A stretch of DNA of 64,000 nt from Acidimicrobiia bacterium (GCA_035471805.1 DATIPS010000033.1:1-64000), one strand, 5' to 3'. Counted from the first letter of the stretch, positions 17,370 through 26,756 are shown. The notes: generated by a model from the letters alone, not told the origin. Numbers and translations are program-made.

Positions 17370-18767
17370 GTGGCTGATTACCACGCCGTCGTAGTGGGTG
17401 CCGGACCGAACGGTCTGGCGGCGGCCGCCTATCTGACTCGGGCCGGGAAGCGTGTCCTGGTAGTGGAGCAGGCAGACGAAATCGGGGGCGGCACGCGGAC
17501 CGCGGAACTCACTCTGCCCGGATTCCTCCACGACATCTGTTCGGCGATACATCCTCTGGGTATTGCCTCTCCGTTCTTTCGGGAGATCGGACTCGACGTC
17601 GAGTGGATTCAGCCTGATGTGCCCGTCTCGCATCCGTTGGATGGAGGGCGCGGAGCAGGACTGTTCCGCTCGCTCGAGGAGAGCGCGGCGCGTTTCGGGG
17701 GAGACGCAGCACACTATCGGAAGGTCGTCGGGCCGCTGGTCGAGAGTGCCGACCACCTCGTCGATCAGTTTCTCGGACCGCTGCGGGTCCCGCGCCACCC
17801 GGGGTCCTTCGCACGCCTGGCATCGCGCGGTGTCCTGCCCGCTTCGAGGATCATCGGTGGTTTCGCCACCGATGAGGCGCGAGCCGTACTGGCCGGTATG
17901 GCCGCTCACGCCATCGCGCCGCTGAGTTCGCCCTTCACGGGGGGAGTGGCGCTGCTCTTCGCGCTAACGGCCCACGCCTACGGGTGGCCGATGGCGAGGG
18001 GCGGATCACAGCGAATCGCCGAAGCACTGGCCGCTATCGTCGTCGATGGTGGTGGATCGATCGAGACCGGCCATCGGGTTTCGTCTCTCGATGAGTTCGG
18101 TGGGACGAGCGTCTTCCTGCTCGACTTGATGCCTGAGGCGGCGTTGAATGTGGCCGGCGATCGAGTGGGTCCCCTGCTTGCACGCCGGTGGTCCGGCCGC
18201 AAAGCCGGGCCGGCGTCCTTCAAAGTGGATTGGGCCCTCGACGGGCCGATTCCGTGGTCCGATGAAGTCAGTCCGCGCGCCGGTACCGTCCATCTCGGGG
18301 GCACCTTCGAGGAAGTGATGGCTTCGGAAGGTGAAGTCCTGGCAGGCCGGCATCCCGAGCGGCCGTTCGTGCTCGTTGCCCAACACACCCTCTACGATCG
18401 GACGCGGGCACCGGAGGGCAAGCACACCGCCTGGGCCTACTGCCACGTCCCATCTGGATCCAACCGTGACATGACCCATTCCATCGAGTCTCAGGTCGAG
18501 CGATTCGCCCCCGGATTTCGCGACCAGATCCTGGCGCGCAGCACCCTCGATGCCGGCGGTCTCGAAGCCCACAATCCGAACTACCCGGCCGGGGATATTG
18601 CCGGTGGGGAGTTCGGTATGAAGAAGGTCCTTCAGTTCGGCACAGGGCGCCCCTACAAGTTGGGCAACGGTGTCTATCTATGCTCATCGGCTACGCCGCC
18701 CGGTGCCGGCGTGCACGGTATGTGTGGCGTTTTCGCGGCGAAGGCGGCGCTGGAAGCGATGGGCTGA
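17370..18767 (+). CDS. CrtI/phytoene desaturase-like FAD oxidoreductase
   Basis: The 465-residue product starts with the FAD dinucleotide motif VVVGAGPNGLAAAAYLTRAG followed by an acidic residue at the end of strand two (VLVVEQADEIGGGTR). It ends with the family C-terminal pattern GVYLCSSATPPGAGVHGMCG. This belongs to the NAD(P)/FAD-dependent oxidoreductase group related to phytoene desaturase and PYROXD2. No other carotenoid genes are in the window, so a role in carotenoid synthesis is not shown. GTG start at 17370. It is also compatible with oxidation of other isoprenoids. Confidence 0.85.
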   Translation: MADYHAVVVGAGPNGLAAAAYLTRAGKRVLVVEQADEIGGGTRTAELTLPGFLHDICSAIHPLGIASPFFREIGLDVEWIQPDVPVSHPLDGGRGAGLFRSLEESAARFGGDAAHYRKVVGPLVESADHLVDQFLGPLRVPRHPGSFARLASRGVLPASRIIGGFATDEARAVLAGMAAHAIAPLSSPFTGGVALLFALTAHAYGWPMARGGSQRIAEALAAIVVDGGGSIETGHRVSSLDEFGGTSVFLLDLMPEAALNVAGDRVGPLLARRWSGRKAGPASFKVDWALDGPIPWSDEVSPRAGTVHLGGTFEEVMASEGEVLAGRHPERPFVLVAQHTLYDRTRAPEGKHTAWAYCHVPSGSNRDMTHSIESQVERFAPGFRDQILARSTLDAGGLEAHNPNYPAGDIAGGEFGMKKVLQFGTGRPYKLGNGVYLCSSATPPGAGVHGMCGVFAAKAALEAMG

Positions 18768-18882
18768 GCTGCCGACGAGGAGCGGCGACCGGGCGGTGCC
18801 GCGTGGCCCGACGCGGCGCGGCCGGGTCCGTCGCCCACTCCAGGCGCAAACGACAGACCGTCCGTCTCGCTAACCTCCCGGC

Positions 18883-20172
18883 GTGCGTCCAATCCGGATC
18901 GGTTTTCTCCTTCTGACTCTCGTGGCTGCCGGCTGCAGCAGCAGCACAGCCCTCACCACATCGACCAGCACCACGACCACGACCGCCCGAGTTTCGACCA
19001 CTACGACGCTGCCGGTGGATCCTCTGACGCTGCTCATCGAAGAGCTGACGACGGTCACTGAGACCGTGCGTCAACTCGACTTCCGCTCTCCGCCCGACCT
19101 GGTTTTCGTCACGGACGCCGAGCTCGCCGTCCGGGTGCGAGCGCTGATCGAGGACGAACTCGACCCCGTTGAAACCCGACGGGATGCGCTTCTGCTCGCT
19201 GCCCTGGGACTCATCGACCCCGGAACGGATCTGGCTACCCTATATACCGACCTCTACTCCGAGCAGGTTGTGGGTTTCTACGACGGGGAGTCCGGAGAGC
19301 TCGTCGTGCCGATCGGCGACGGAGAGTTATCGCAGTTGCAGCGGCTCACACTCGTTCATGAGCTGACCCATGCCCTCACCGATCAGCATTTCCGGTTTGC
19401 CGGCGAGATGATCGAACTGGAAGACGGTCAACTATTCGAACGTCTTACCGCCCTGAGCGCGGTGGCAGAAGGCGACGCCAAGCTGACTGAGGCCCTGTAC
19501 ATGAAGACGCTGGCCCGGGATGCACAGCTGGAAATACTCCAGAGCTCCCTCGAGGTCGATTCGGACGTCTTCTACAGCACTCCTCGCTTCCTCCAGGAAC
19601 TGCTGTTGTTCCCCTACACGGCCGGATTCGACTTCGTAACCGACGTCTGGGAGTCCGGCGGGTTCGAGGCGGTCAACGCTCTATACGTGGATTCACCGAC
19701 CACGACCGAGCAGATCTTCCACCCTGCCGACTTCATGGCCGGCGAGCAGCCGGTCGACGTCGAGCCGGGCGAGTTCGTTCCGGACGGCTACGACGTTGTC
19801 GAAACGTCCGTCTGGGGCCAGGCGGCCTTCCGCGCCATGTTCGGGCAGGCTCTGGATGACTCCGTTGCGACGGCCGCCGCAGTTGGATGGGGTGGTGACA
19901 CGTATCGCCTGATGTGGAACGGTGAATCGGATATCGTGTTCGATCTGGTTTTCTCGGGGGATTCCTCCATAGACAACGAGGAAATGTTCGAAGCGCTGGA
20001 CTCCTTCGTTCGGCGCCAGATCGACGGTGAGATCACCGGCCTGGACGACGGCTACGTCGAGGTGAGCGGCGAAGACTTCGCGGTCGTGGACGTGTCGGAC
20101 GGCCTGATCCGCTTCATCCTGGCCACCGACCCGGCGGTCGGACGGCTCGTTGTGGACTCGGTGGCGCCATGA
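18883..20172 (+). CDS. Lipoprotein with HExxH metalloprotease-like motif
   Basis: This 429-residue lipoprotein has a lipobox LVAAGC, a threonine-rich linker of about 25 residues and an outside domain with VH159-E-L-T-H163-ALTDQHF, a zinc-site motif. The region before it (VVGFYDGESGELVVPI) resembles the strand that precedes HExxH in this group. The third ligand is not certain; an E in AVAEGDAKLTEAL is a candidate. The GTG start has TAACCT 6 bases upstream, suggesting a leaderless message. The gene overlaps rsmI by four bases, so the two are co-transcribed. Confidence 0.8.
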   Translation: MRPIRIGFLLLTLVAAGCSSSTALTTSTSTTTTTARVSTTTTLPVDPLTLLIEELTTVTETVRQLDFRSPPDLVFVTDAELAVRVRALIEDELDPVETRRDALLLAALGLIDPGTDLATLYTDLYSEQVVGFYDGESGELVVPIGDGELSQLQRLTLVHELTHALTDQHFRFAGEMIELEDGQLFERLTALSAVAEGDAKLTEALYMKTLARDAQLEILQSSLEVDSDVFYSTPRFLQELLLFPYTAGFDFVTDVWESGGFEAVNALYVDSPTTTEQIFHPADFMAGEQPVDVEPGEFVPDGYDVVETSVWGQAAFRAMFGQALDDSVATAAAVGWGGDTYRLMWNGESDIVFDLVFSGDSSIDNEEMFEALDSFVRRQIDGEITGLDDGYVEVSGEDFAVVDVSDGLIRFILATDPAVGRLVVDSVAP

Positions 20173-21011
20173 GCGGCGTCCTCATATTGTGCGCTACCCC
20201 CATCGGCAACTTGTCGGACATGTCGCAGCGGCTGATCGAAACACTGCGGACCGCCGACGTCGTGTTCGCCGAGGACACTCGTCGTTCACGGATCTTGCTC
20301 GATGCCGCCGGTGCCTCCGTGCCGATGCGGTCCTACTTCGCAGGGAATGAGGAAGCCCGCCGGGACGAACTTGCCCGCCGGCTCGAGGGCGGCGAAACGG
20401 TGGCGCTGGTGACCGATGCCGGGATGCCCGCCATATCGGACCCGGGTCTGTCGGCGGTCCGGGTCGCCATCGAGGTCGGCGCCCGGGTCACCGCCGTTCC
20501 CGGCCCCAGTGCCGCCACGATGGCATTGGCGCTCAGCGGTTTCCCGTCTGACCGCTTCGCCTTCGAAGGCTTTCTGCCGCGCAAGGGCGCCGATCGGCGC
20601 AGGCGAATCGAGGCGCTGGCTTCGGAGGAACGAACGGTTGTCCTCTTCGTAGCGCCGACCAGGCTCGCCGCCGACCTGGCGGCCCTCGCCAAAGCTCTCG
20701 AACAAGCCCGTGAGGTGGCGGTCACCCGCGAACTGACCAAGCTTCACGAGGAAGTCTGGCGAGGCACCCTTGGAGAAGCCCTGGTCGAATGGACGGATCG
20801 CCGGGCCAGGGGAGAGTTCACGATCGTGATCGCCGGAGCCGAACCGGCGGTCCCATCCTTCGAAGATGCGGTTCAGAGAGCGAGAGACCTGATCGGCGGC
20901 GGAATGTCGAAGGCAGACGCGGCCCGCCGCGCCGCCGAGGAATCTCGAGTAGCGAGACGTCCGATCTACGAGGAACTGCTCGAGAGAGATGATCCGCCGA
21001 CCGGCGGTTGA
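20169..21011 (+). CDS. rsmI: 16S rRNA (cytidine(1402)-2'-O)-methyltransferase
   Basis: The 280-residue tetrapyrrole-methylase-fold protein shows the RsmI pattern: LCATPIGNLSDMSQRLIETL, FAEDTRRSRILL, SDPGLSAV, VPGPSAATMALALSGFP and FLPRKGADR. It methylates the 2'-O of C1402 in 16S rRNA with S-adenosylmethionine. It overlaps the lipoprotein stop (ATGA). Confidence 0.95.
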   Translation: MSGVLILCATPIGNLSDMSQRLIETLRTADVVFAEDTRRSRILLDAAGASVPMRSYFAGNEEARRDELARRLEGGETVALVTDAGMPAISDPGLSAVRVAIEVGARVTAVPGPSAATMALALSGFPSDRFAFEGFLPRKGADRRRRIEALASEERTVVLFVAPTRLAADLAALAKALEQAREVAVTRELTKLHEEVWRGTLGEALVEWTDRRARGEFTIVIAGAEPAVPSFEDAVQRARDLIGGGMSKADAARRAAEESRVARRPIYEELLERDDPPTGG

Positions 21012-21033
21012 TGACCGGAGACGGCGGGCTTAT

Positions 21034-21267
21034 CTAGCCGATTTCACCACGGCACGTTATACAGATGCCCTTTCCCTTGAATGCTCCAACGTCGTCCGTC
21101 GAGCCACAGAAGGTGCAGGTGGATTCGAGCTTCTTGATGACGATGCTGTCGCCTTCGACGGCAATTGTCAGGTAGTCGCCCTCACGGATCTTGAAGAGCC
21201 TCCGCGTTTCGGCCGGAATAACAATGCGGCCCAGGTCGTCGATCTTCCGGGTCATGCCTGTGTCCAT
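21034..21267 (-). CDS. AbrB/SpoVT-type regulator with C-terminal zinc finger
   Basis: The 77-residue product starts with a swapped-hairpin AbrB domain (MTRKIDDLGRIVIPAETRR; GDYLTIAVEGDSIVIKK). A four-cysteine tail C-x2-C...C-x2-C (STCTFCGSTDD; GICITCRGEIG) would bind zinc. The start is ATG 21267 with GAGG upstream; ATG 21255 is possible. It is the only minus-strand gene among rsmI, tatD, rsmA and ispE, and is divergent from tatD. It is probably a DNA-binding transition-state-type regulator; its target is unknown. Confidence 0.85.
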   Translation of the reverse strand: MDTGMTRKIDDLGRIVIPAETRRLFKIREGDYLTIAVEGDSIVIKKLESTCTFCGSTDDVGAFKGKGICITCRGEIG

Positions 21268-21394
21268 GAGACCTCGCAGATGGAAATCGGTGGCCGCCAC
21301 CCCTGAGCAACGGCCTTGCTGTCCCCCTCGTTGCAAGTGTAGCGATCTAACTGGTTGAGGTTTCCATGTGGTTTTCACCACTACCCTCACGTTG

Positions 21395-22147
21395 ATGTCG
21401 CCCCGCTGGGTGGATACCCACTGTCACCTGCAGCTAAGTCCTCGCCCCGCAGAGGACCTGATCGACCGTGCCGCTCAGGTCGCATGGATGGTCGTCCCGG
21501 GCGTTGATGTCGAATCGACTGCCGCCGCTGCGCAACTCGCCGAACGGTATCCACAGCGGCTTCTGTTCACCGCCGGCCTGCATCCTCACGACGCCCGCAA
21601 GTGGCCCGAGCAGCGTGAGGAACTCACGGACTTCTTCGAGAAGGCCGCCGCCGTCGGGGAGATCGGCCTCGACTTCTACCGCAACCTTTCTTCGCGCGAA
21701 TCTCAGATCGAGGCCTTTCGCGATCAGATTCGCGCCGGCCTCGACCTCGACAAGCCCCTGGTAGTCCATGTCCGGGACGCCTTCCGGGAGTCGTTCGAGA
21801 TAATCGAGGAGATGGGGGCGGGGAGGCGGACCGTGCTCCACTGCTGGACGGGCGGACCCAAGTGGACCAAACGGTTCATGGAACTCGGGGTCATGTTCTC
21901 GTTCGCCGGTCCGATTGCCTTTGAAACAGGAGACACCGTCCGGCTGGCGGCCGCCGTCGTGCCACCGGGCCGTGCTCTGGTCGAAACCGACACCCCCTAC
22001 TTGTCGCCTCCGCCCTTTCGTAACGAAGACAACGAACCCGGCCGGGTGGCTCTGGTCGGCGAGGCGCTCGCCGGAGTGTGGGGAATGGATGCAGATGAAG
22101 TCGCGGAAATCACATCAGAGAACGCGACAAAAGTATTTCGATCATGA
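21395..22147 (+). CDS. tatD: TatD-family metal-dependent DNase
   Basis: The 250-residue TIM-barrel hydrolase has the metal site WVDTHCHLQL, GLHPHDARKW, EIGLDFYRN, HVRDAF, LHCWTGG and LVETDTPYL. It removes nucleotides from 3' ends in DNA repair or turnover. ATG 21395 puts the motif DTHCH at residue 6, as is usual. It overlaps rsmA by four bases. Confidence 0.93.
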   Translation: MSPRWVDTHCHLQLSPRPAEDLIDRAAQVAWMVVPGVDVESTAAAAQLAERYPQRLLFTAGLHPHDARKWPEQREELTDFFEKAAAVGEIGLDFYRNLSSRESQIEAFRDQIRAGLDLDKPLVVHVRDAFRESFEIIEEMGAGRRTVLHCWTGGPKWTKRFMELGVMFSFAGPIAFETGDTVRLAAAVVPPGRALVETDTPYLSPPPFRNEDNEPGRVALVGEALAGVWGMDADEVAEITSENATKVFRS

Positions 22148-22956
22148 CGGAGCCACAGGGCCGGCGCGAAATGCGAGATCTGCTCGAGAAACATGGTCTC
22201 GTGCCCCGCAAGGCACTCGGTCAGCATTTCCTTTCCGACCCGAACATAGTGCGCCGGATCGTTCGCCTGAGCGGTGTCGACGAGACGTCGAACGTACTCG
22301 AGATCGGCGCCGGGACCGGGACGCTCACCCGCGGTCTGGCGGCCACCGGTGCCCGGGTGATCGCCTATGAGCTGGACCGTCACCTGGAGCCTTTGCTCGA
22401 AGACACGGTGGGTGACCTTTCCAACGTCGAGATCAGAATCCAGGACGCATCGGAGATTCGACCGGAAGAGTTCGATGGTGACTGGACCCTGGTTGCCAAT
22501 CTTCCATATCACGTCGGCACGCCACTCCTCCTCGATCTCTTGCGGTTCGCGCCGGGGATTCGCAGTTTCGTCGTCATGGTCCAGCGTGAAGTGGCGGATC
22601 GGTTCACCGCCAAGCCCGGCAGCAAGCAGTTCGGTTTGCCGACGGTGGTCATCGACCTGCACGCCGAGATCAAGTTCGGTTTCGCCGTCGCACCCCAGGT
22701 CTTCTTCCCGCCTCCGCAGGTCGCCTCGGCGGTGATGACGCTGAAGCGAAGGGCCGAGGTCTCGGAGTTTGCCGAGTCCGCGACGAGGCTCGCCGCAGTG
22801 GGTTTCTCGCAGCGGCGCAAGATGCTCAGATCATCGCTCAAAGGAGCCCTGGATGATCCGGTGGCCGCCTGCGCAGCGGCGGGAATTGATTCAACATTGC
22901 GAGCCGAGTCGTTGACCACGGCCGACTGGCTGGCGCTGGCCGGGGTCGGCTCATGA
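22144..22956 (+). CDS. rsmA: 16S rRNA adenine dimethyltransferase (KsgA)
   Basis: The 270-residue product dimethylates A1518 and A1519 of 16S rRNA. It shows KALGQHFLSDPNIVRRIV, the SAM loop VLEIGAGTGTLTRGLAA and the catalytic NLPYHVGTPLL. It lies in the typical order tatD-rsmA-ispE, with ATGA overlaps on both sides. Confidence 0.97.
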   Translation: MTEPQGRREMRDLLEKHGLVPRKALGQHFLSDPNIVRRIVRLSGVDETSNVLEIGAGTGTLTRGLAATGARVIAYELDRHLEPLLEDTVGDLSNVEIRIQDASEIRPEEFDGDWTLVANLPYHVGTPLLLDLLRFAPGIRSFVVMVQREVADRFTAKPGSKQFGLPTVVIDLHAEIKFGFAVAPQVFFPPPQVASAVMTLKRRAEVSEFAESATRLAAVGFSQRRKMLRSSLKGALDDPVAACAAAGIDSTLRAESLTTADWLALAGVGS

Positions 22957-23792
22957 AGATCGAAACACCCGCCAAAGTGAACCTCTCGCTCCGCGTTCGG
23001 CGTCGCGATGAGAGCGGCTATCACCCGCTCCTGTCGATCGTGCAGGCCATCGAGCCGTTCGACACGCTCTACTTCGACGTCGTCGACGAGGATCGCCTCA
23101 CCATCGAAGGTATCCGCCTGCCGGTCGAAGAAGACAACCTCATCTGGAGAGCGGTTCGCGCTGCTGTGCCGGAACGAAACCGGGGCCTGGATGTGAGGTT
23201 GATCAAGGAGATCCCAACTGCAGCCGGGCTCGGGGGAGGAAGCTCGGACGCAGCCGGCACGCTTCTCGCGGTCGAGGCGCTGTTCGGGCTCGAACATCAG
23301 CCGGCGACCGCCGCCGGAATCGGAGCGGACGTGCCGTTCTTCCGGACGGGGGGTCTTGCCCGGATGGAAGGGTACGGCGAGATCATCTCCCCGCTGGCTG
23401 CAGCGGCGGGATACCACCTGGCCCTCGTCGTTCCTCCCTTCGATCTGTCGACCCCGGCCGTGTACGGCGCCTGGGATCGTCTCGAGAACCCCAGCGGCTA
23501 CGAGGTTGGCGGCTCGGCGCTGCCTCCGGCGCTCCGCCATCTCGGGCCTTTCGTCAACGATCTCTATCCGGCCGCCCTATCGTTGGTGCCGCAACTCGAC
23601 GACTGGCGATCCGAGCTGGCGGCCCGCTGGAGCCGGCCCGTCCTCATGTCCGGAAGCGGCCCCTCGCTCTTTGCCTTCTTCGAGAACGCTGAGGAGGCGA
23701 TCGAGGGCGTCGATATCGTCCCCGCCGGCAGCAGGTTCGCCCGCGCGGTCGCTCCCGTGGCGCACGGAGCCCGTCTGCTGAACGACGGGTAA
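22953..23792 (+). CDS. ispE: 4-diphosphocytidyl-2-C-methyl-D-erythritol kinase
   Basis: This 279-residue GHMP kinase belongs to the non-mevalonate isoprenoid pathway. It has the N-terminal KVNLSLRVRRRDESGYHPL, the ATP loop PTAAGLGGGSSDAAG at 88-102, and a C-terminal motif MSGSGPSLFAFF. The pathway supplies isoprenoids, including any carotenoid or retinal precursor the heliorhodopsin would need. Confidence 0.95.
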   Translation: MKIETPAKVNLSLRVRRRDESGYHPLLSIVQAIEPFDTLYFDVVDEDRLTIEGIRLPVEEDNLIWRAVRAAVPERNRGLDVRLIKEIPTAAGLGGGSSDAAGTLLAVEALFGLEHQPATAAGIGADVPFFRTGGLARMEGYGEIISPLAAAAGYHLALVVPPFDLSTPAVYGAWDRLENPSGYEVGGSALPPALRHLGPFVNDLYPAALSLVPQLDDWRSELAARWSRPVLMSGSGPSLFAFFENAEEAIEGVDIVPAGSRFARAVAPVAHGARLLNDG

Positions 23793-23830
23793 CATGGCGG
23801 CGCCGAAGGCCGCCTTGGCGGCACTGCCCA

Positions 23831-23902
23831 TGGGGGGTGGTGTAACTGGCAGCACGACGGGTTTTGGTCCCGTTAGTACGGGTTCGATTCCTGTCCCCCC
23901 AG
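23831..23902 (+). tRNA. tRNA-Gln (anticodon TTG)
   Basis: The cloverleaf is complete. Acceptor TGGGGGG pairs with CCCCCCA, the D stem is GTG/CAC, the anticodon stem ACGGG/CCCGT encloses the loop TTTTGGT with anticodon TTG, and the T stem ACGGG/CCTGT encloses TTCGATT. The discriminator base is G and no CCA is encoded. It lies between ispE and glmU, 20 bases before the glmU start. Confidence 0.97.
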
Positions 23903-23921
23903 CGAAAAGGAGGATGCGCGA

Positions 23922-25313
23922 ATGGGCTTGAGGGTGGCGATTCTGGCTGCCGGTCAGGGCACCCGGATGAAGTCGAGTCTTCCCAAAGTCATGCACCGGG
24001 TTGCCGGTCGCACGATGGTGGGTTGGGTCCTCGAGGCCGTTCGGGGAATCGGTGCGGATCGGGTGACGGTCGTCACCGCACCCGCCGCCGATGACTTGCG
24101 GGCCGACCTCCCGGCGGGCGTCACCAGCTGCATTCAAGAGGAGCAACTGGGTACTGGCCATGCCGCGCAGATAGCCATCGATCACCTCGGAAACCGGGAG
24201 GGCGACGCCGTTCTGGTGCTGCCCGGAGACACTCCGCTTTTGCAGGCCGATACGCTGCGCCGGCTCATAGAAGCCCACGAGGAGGATTCGCCGGCTCTCA
24301 CGATGTTGACTACCCGGCTCGCCGATCCGTCCGGATATGGACGCGTGCTGCGGGACGCGGCAGGGACGGTGACCGGCATCGTCGAACACCGCGACGGCAC
24401 TCCCGAGCAGCTGGCCGTCGACGAAGTCAACGCGGGCATCTACGTGTTCGACGGAACACACCTGGCCGACGCCCTCGGCAGGATCGATCGTGACAACGCT
24501 CAGAGCGAGTACTACCTGCCCGACGTCGTCGCCTTGTTCGTTGCCGAAGGGCTTCCGGTACGGGCCGTCGAAGCCGGCGAAGAGGAAGTCTCCGGCGTCA
24601 ACAGTCAGCAGCAGCTGGCCGAGGTCTCCCGCGCAATGCGCAGGCGAATCAACGAGTACTGGATGGGTCGGGGAGTTTGGATGGCCGATCCCGACCAGGT
24701 CTTCATCGAAGCGGACGTGCAACTGAGCGCCGGAGTGCGGTTGTATCCCGGTGTTCATCTCGAGGGTGCCACCGAGGTGGCAGAGGACGCGCAAATAGGC
24801 CCGGACAGCTACATAGTGGACGGCAAGATCGGGAGCGGGGCTCACATCTGGTACGCGGTCGTTCGCCAGGCTGAAATCGGCGAAGCCGCCGAAGTCGGAC
24901 CCTACGTGTCCCTTCGACCCGGAACGGTGCTGGGGCCTCGATCCAAAGCCGGCACGTTCGTCGAAATGAAGAATGCCGTCATCGGCGAAAAGTCGAAGGT
25001 TCCCCATCTCGCCTACATGGGCGATGTCGAGGTTGGCGTGGGCGCCAACGTGGGCGCCGGCACGATCACCGTGAACTACGACGGATACGAGAAGCACCGC
25101 ACCATCATCAAAGACGGCGCCCGGATCGGGTCCGATACGATGCTGATCGCACCCGTCACTATCGGAGAGGGTGCCTATACGGGCGCAGGTTCGGTGATCA
25201 GCCGGGATGTGACGGACGGCGCTCTGGCCGTCGAGCGCTCGCAGCAGAAGGAGATCCCGGGCTACGCTGCTCGCCGGGAAGCAAAACAGCGTCGCAGGCA
25301 GGAGGAGAGCTGA
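23922..25313 (+). CDS. glmU: Bifunctional GlmU, UDP-GlcNAc synthesis
   Basis: The 463-residue enzyme has a uridyltransferase domain (LAAGQGTRMKSSLPKVMH at 8-25) and a C-terminal left-handed beta helix for acetyltransferase activity (hexapeptide repeats; NVGAGTITVNYDGYEKH). It makes UDP-N-acetylglucosamine for the cell wall and, in mycothiol producers, for that thiol. The ribosome site is GGAGG just before the ATG. It is followed by prs with one base between. Confidence 0.97.
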   Translation: MGLRVAILAAGQGTRMKSSLPKVMHRVAGRTMVGWVLEAVRGIGADRVTVVTAPAADDLRADLPAGVTSCIQEEQLGTGHAAQIAIDHLGNREGDAVLVLPGDTPLLQADTLRRLIEAHEEDSPALTMLTTRLADPSGYGRVLRDAAGTVTGIVEHRDGTPEQLAVDEVNAGIYVFDGTHLADALGRIDRDNAQSEYYLPDVVALFVAEGLPVRAVEAGEEEVSGVNSQQQLAEVSRAMRRRINEYWMGRGVWMADPDQVFIEADVQLSAGVRLYPGVHLEGATEVAEDAQIGPDSYIVDGKIGSGAHIWYAVVRQAEIGEAAEVGPYVSLRPGTVLGPRSKAGTFVEMKNAVIGEKSKVPHLAYMGDVEVGVGANVGAGTITVNYDGYEKHRTIIKDGARIGSDTMLIAPVTIGEGAYTGAGSVISRDVTDGALAVERSQQKEIPGYAARREAKQRRRQEES

Positions 25314-25314
25314 C

Positions 25315-26286
25315 ATGGAGGTCGTCAGCCGAAAACGGCTCATGCTGTTTACCGGAAGTGCCAACCTCTCGCTGGCGGACGAGGTTGCGGATCTACTCGG
25401 CGTTCGTCTGGGCGGACTCGAACGGTCGGTATTCGCCAACGGCGAGATCTACGTCCGGCCCACGGACAGCGTGCGCGGTACCGACTGCTTCGTTCTGCAG
25501 AGCCACAGCGATCCGATCAACTTCCACATCATGGAACAGTTGATCGCCATCGACGCTTTGAAGAGGGCGTCCGCCCGCCGTATCACCGCCGTCGTCCCCT
25601 ACTTCCCCTACTCCCGGCAGGACAAGAAGGTCATGCCCCGTGAGGCGATTGCCGCCCGCTTGATGGGCGACATGTTCATGACGGCGGGAGCAGACCGCAT
25701 CGCCTCGGTAGACCTGCACACCGGACAGGTGCAGGGTTTCATCCACAAACCTTTCGACCATCTCACCGCGCTCCCGGTATTCACCGACTACCTGCGTGAT
25801 CGCCTCAAGGGACCCACGACCGTCGTGTCGCCCGACGCCGGTGGTGTGAAGCGGGCTGAGAAGTATGCGCGCCAGCTCGACGCCTACGTGGCGTTCATTC
25901 ACAAGCGGCGTGAGGTCGACGTCCACAACGAGTCCGAAGCGCTCGCGGTGATCGGCAAGGTGGAAGGCCGCCACGCGATCATCGTCGACGACATCATCGA
26001 CACGGCAGGTACCGCGGTCAACGCCGTCAAACTGTTGAAGGAGAAGGGTGCGCTGAGCGTGACCATCGCCGCGACTCACGGAATACTCTCGGGTCCGGCG
26101 GTCGAGCGAATCAGGAACAGCGAAATCGAGGAACTGGTCGTAAGCAACACCATTCCCGCCCCACCCGGTGCCGAGTTGCTCGGCAACGTGCGTGTCTTGT
26201 CGATCGCGCCGCTTCTGGCTGAGGCGATTCAAGCCATCTTCATGGAGAGTTCCGTCTCGCAGATCTTCCTGGGCGACAATCTCTGA
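25315..26286 (+). CDS. prs: Ribose-phosphate pyrophosphokinase
   Basis: The 323-residue product makes PRPP from ribose 5-phosphate and ATP. It shows FTGSANLSLADEVADLLGV, the flexible loop PYFPYSRQDKK, VDLHTGQVQGF and the PRPP-binding VDDIIDTAGTA at 224-234. glmU-prs is a standard bacterial pair. Confidence 0.97.
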   Translation: MEVVSRKRLMLFTGSANLSLADEVADLLGVRLGGLERSVFANGEIYVRPTDSVRGTDCFVLQSHSDPINFHIMEQLIAIDALKRASARRITAVVPYFPYSRQDKKVMPREAIAARLMGDMFMTAGADRIASVDLHTGQVQGFIHKPFDHLTALPVFTDYLRDRLKGPTTVVSPDAGGVKRAEKYARQLDAYVAFIHKRREVDVHNESEALAVIGKVEGRHAIIVDDIIDTAGTAVNAVKLLKEKGALSVTIAATHGILSGPAVERIRNSEIEELVVSNTIPAPPGAELLGNVRVLSIAPLLAEAIQAIFMESSVSQIFLGDNL

Positions 26287-26351
26287 GTCTGCAACAGGGC
26301 CTGAGCCGTTCCATTTCTGCCGGTCCAGCCAGCGACCGTTAGTGTCGGGCC

Positions 26352-26756
26352 ATGGATTCCGAAGTCTTCACCATCCAGACCGGCGGCCGGCGCGGCGTCT
26401 ACGACATCACCCGGGAAGTAGCCGGATTCACGTCCGGCCGCGGTGACGGGCTCGTCTCTGTGTTCGTACCGCATGCGACGGCGGGTGTTGCCATCTTCGA
26501 GACCGGTGCTGGAAGCGACGGCGACGTGATGGATACCGTCGACGCGCTGTTTCCTCGCGATGGCCGGTGGCGTCACCGCCACGGTTCTCACGGACACGGC
26601 GCCGATCACGTCCTCCCGGCATTCATCGCTCCCGGCATCACGGTCCCCGTCCTGGGCGGCGTTCCGGCTCTCGGCACGTGGCAGTCGATCGTGCTCGTCG
26701 ATCCGAATCAGGACAACCCTGAGCGGAAAGTCCGCCTCAGCTGGATTCAGGGCTGA
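26352..26756 (+). CDS. YjbQ/UPF0047 family protein
   Basis: The 134-residue UPF0047 protein has the histidine-rich signature WRHRHGSHGHGADHVLPAF and the ending SIVLVDPNQDNPERKVRLSW. Family members have been linked to thiamine-phosphate synthase activity; the biological role is unsettled. TAGTGT sits 6 bases before the ATG. Its 3' end overlaps by 20 bases the end of the opposite-strand gene at 26737. Confidence 0.88.
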   Translation: MDSEVFTIQTGGRRGVYDITREVAGFTSGRGDGLVSVFVPHATAGVAIFETGAGSDGDVMDTVDALFPRDGRWRHRHGSHGHGADHVLPAFIAPGITVPVLGGVPALGTWQSIVLVDPNQDNPERKVRLSWIQG

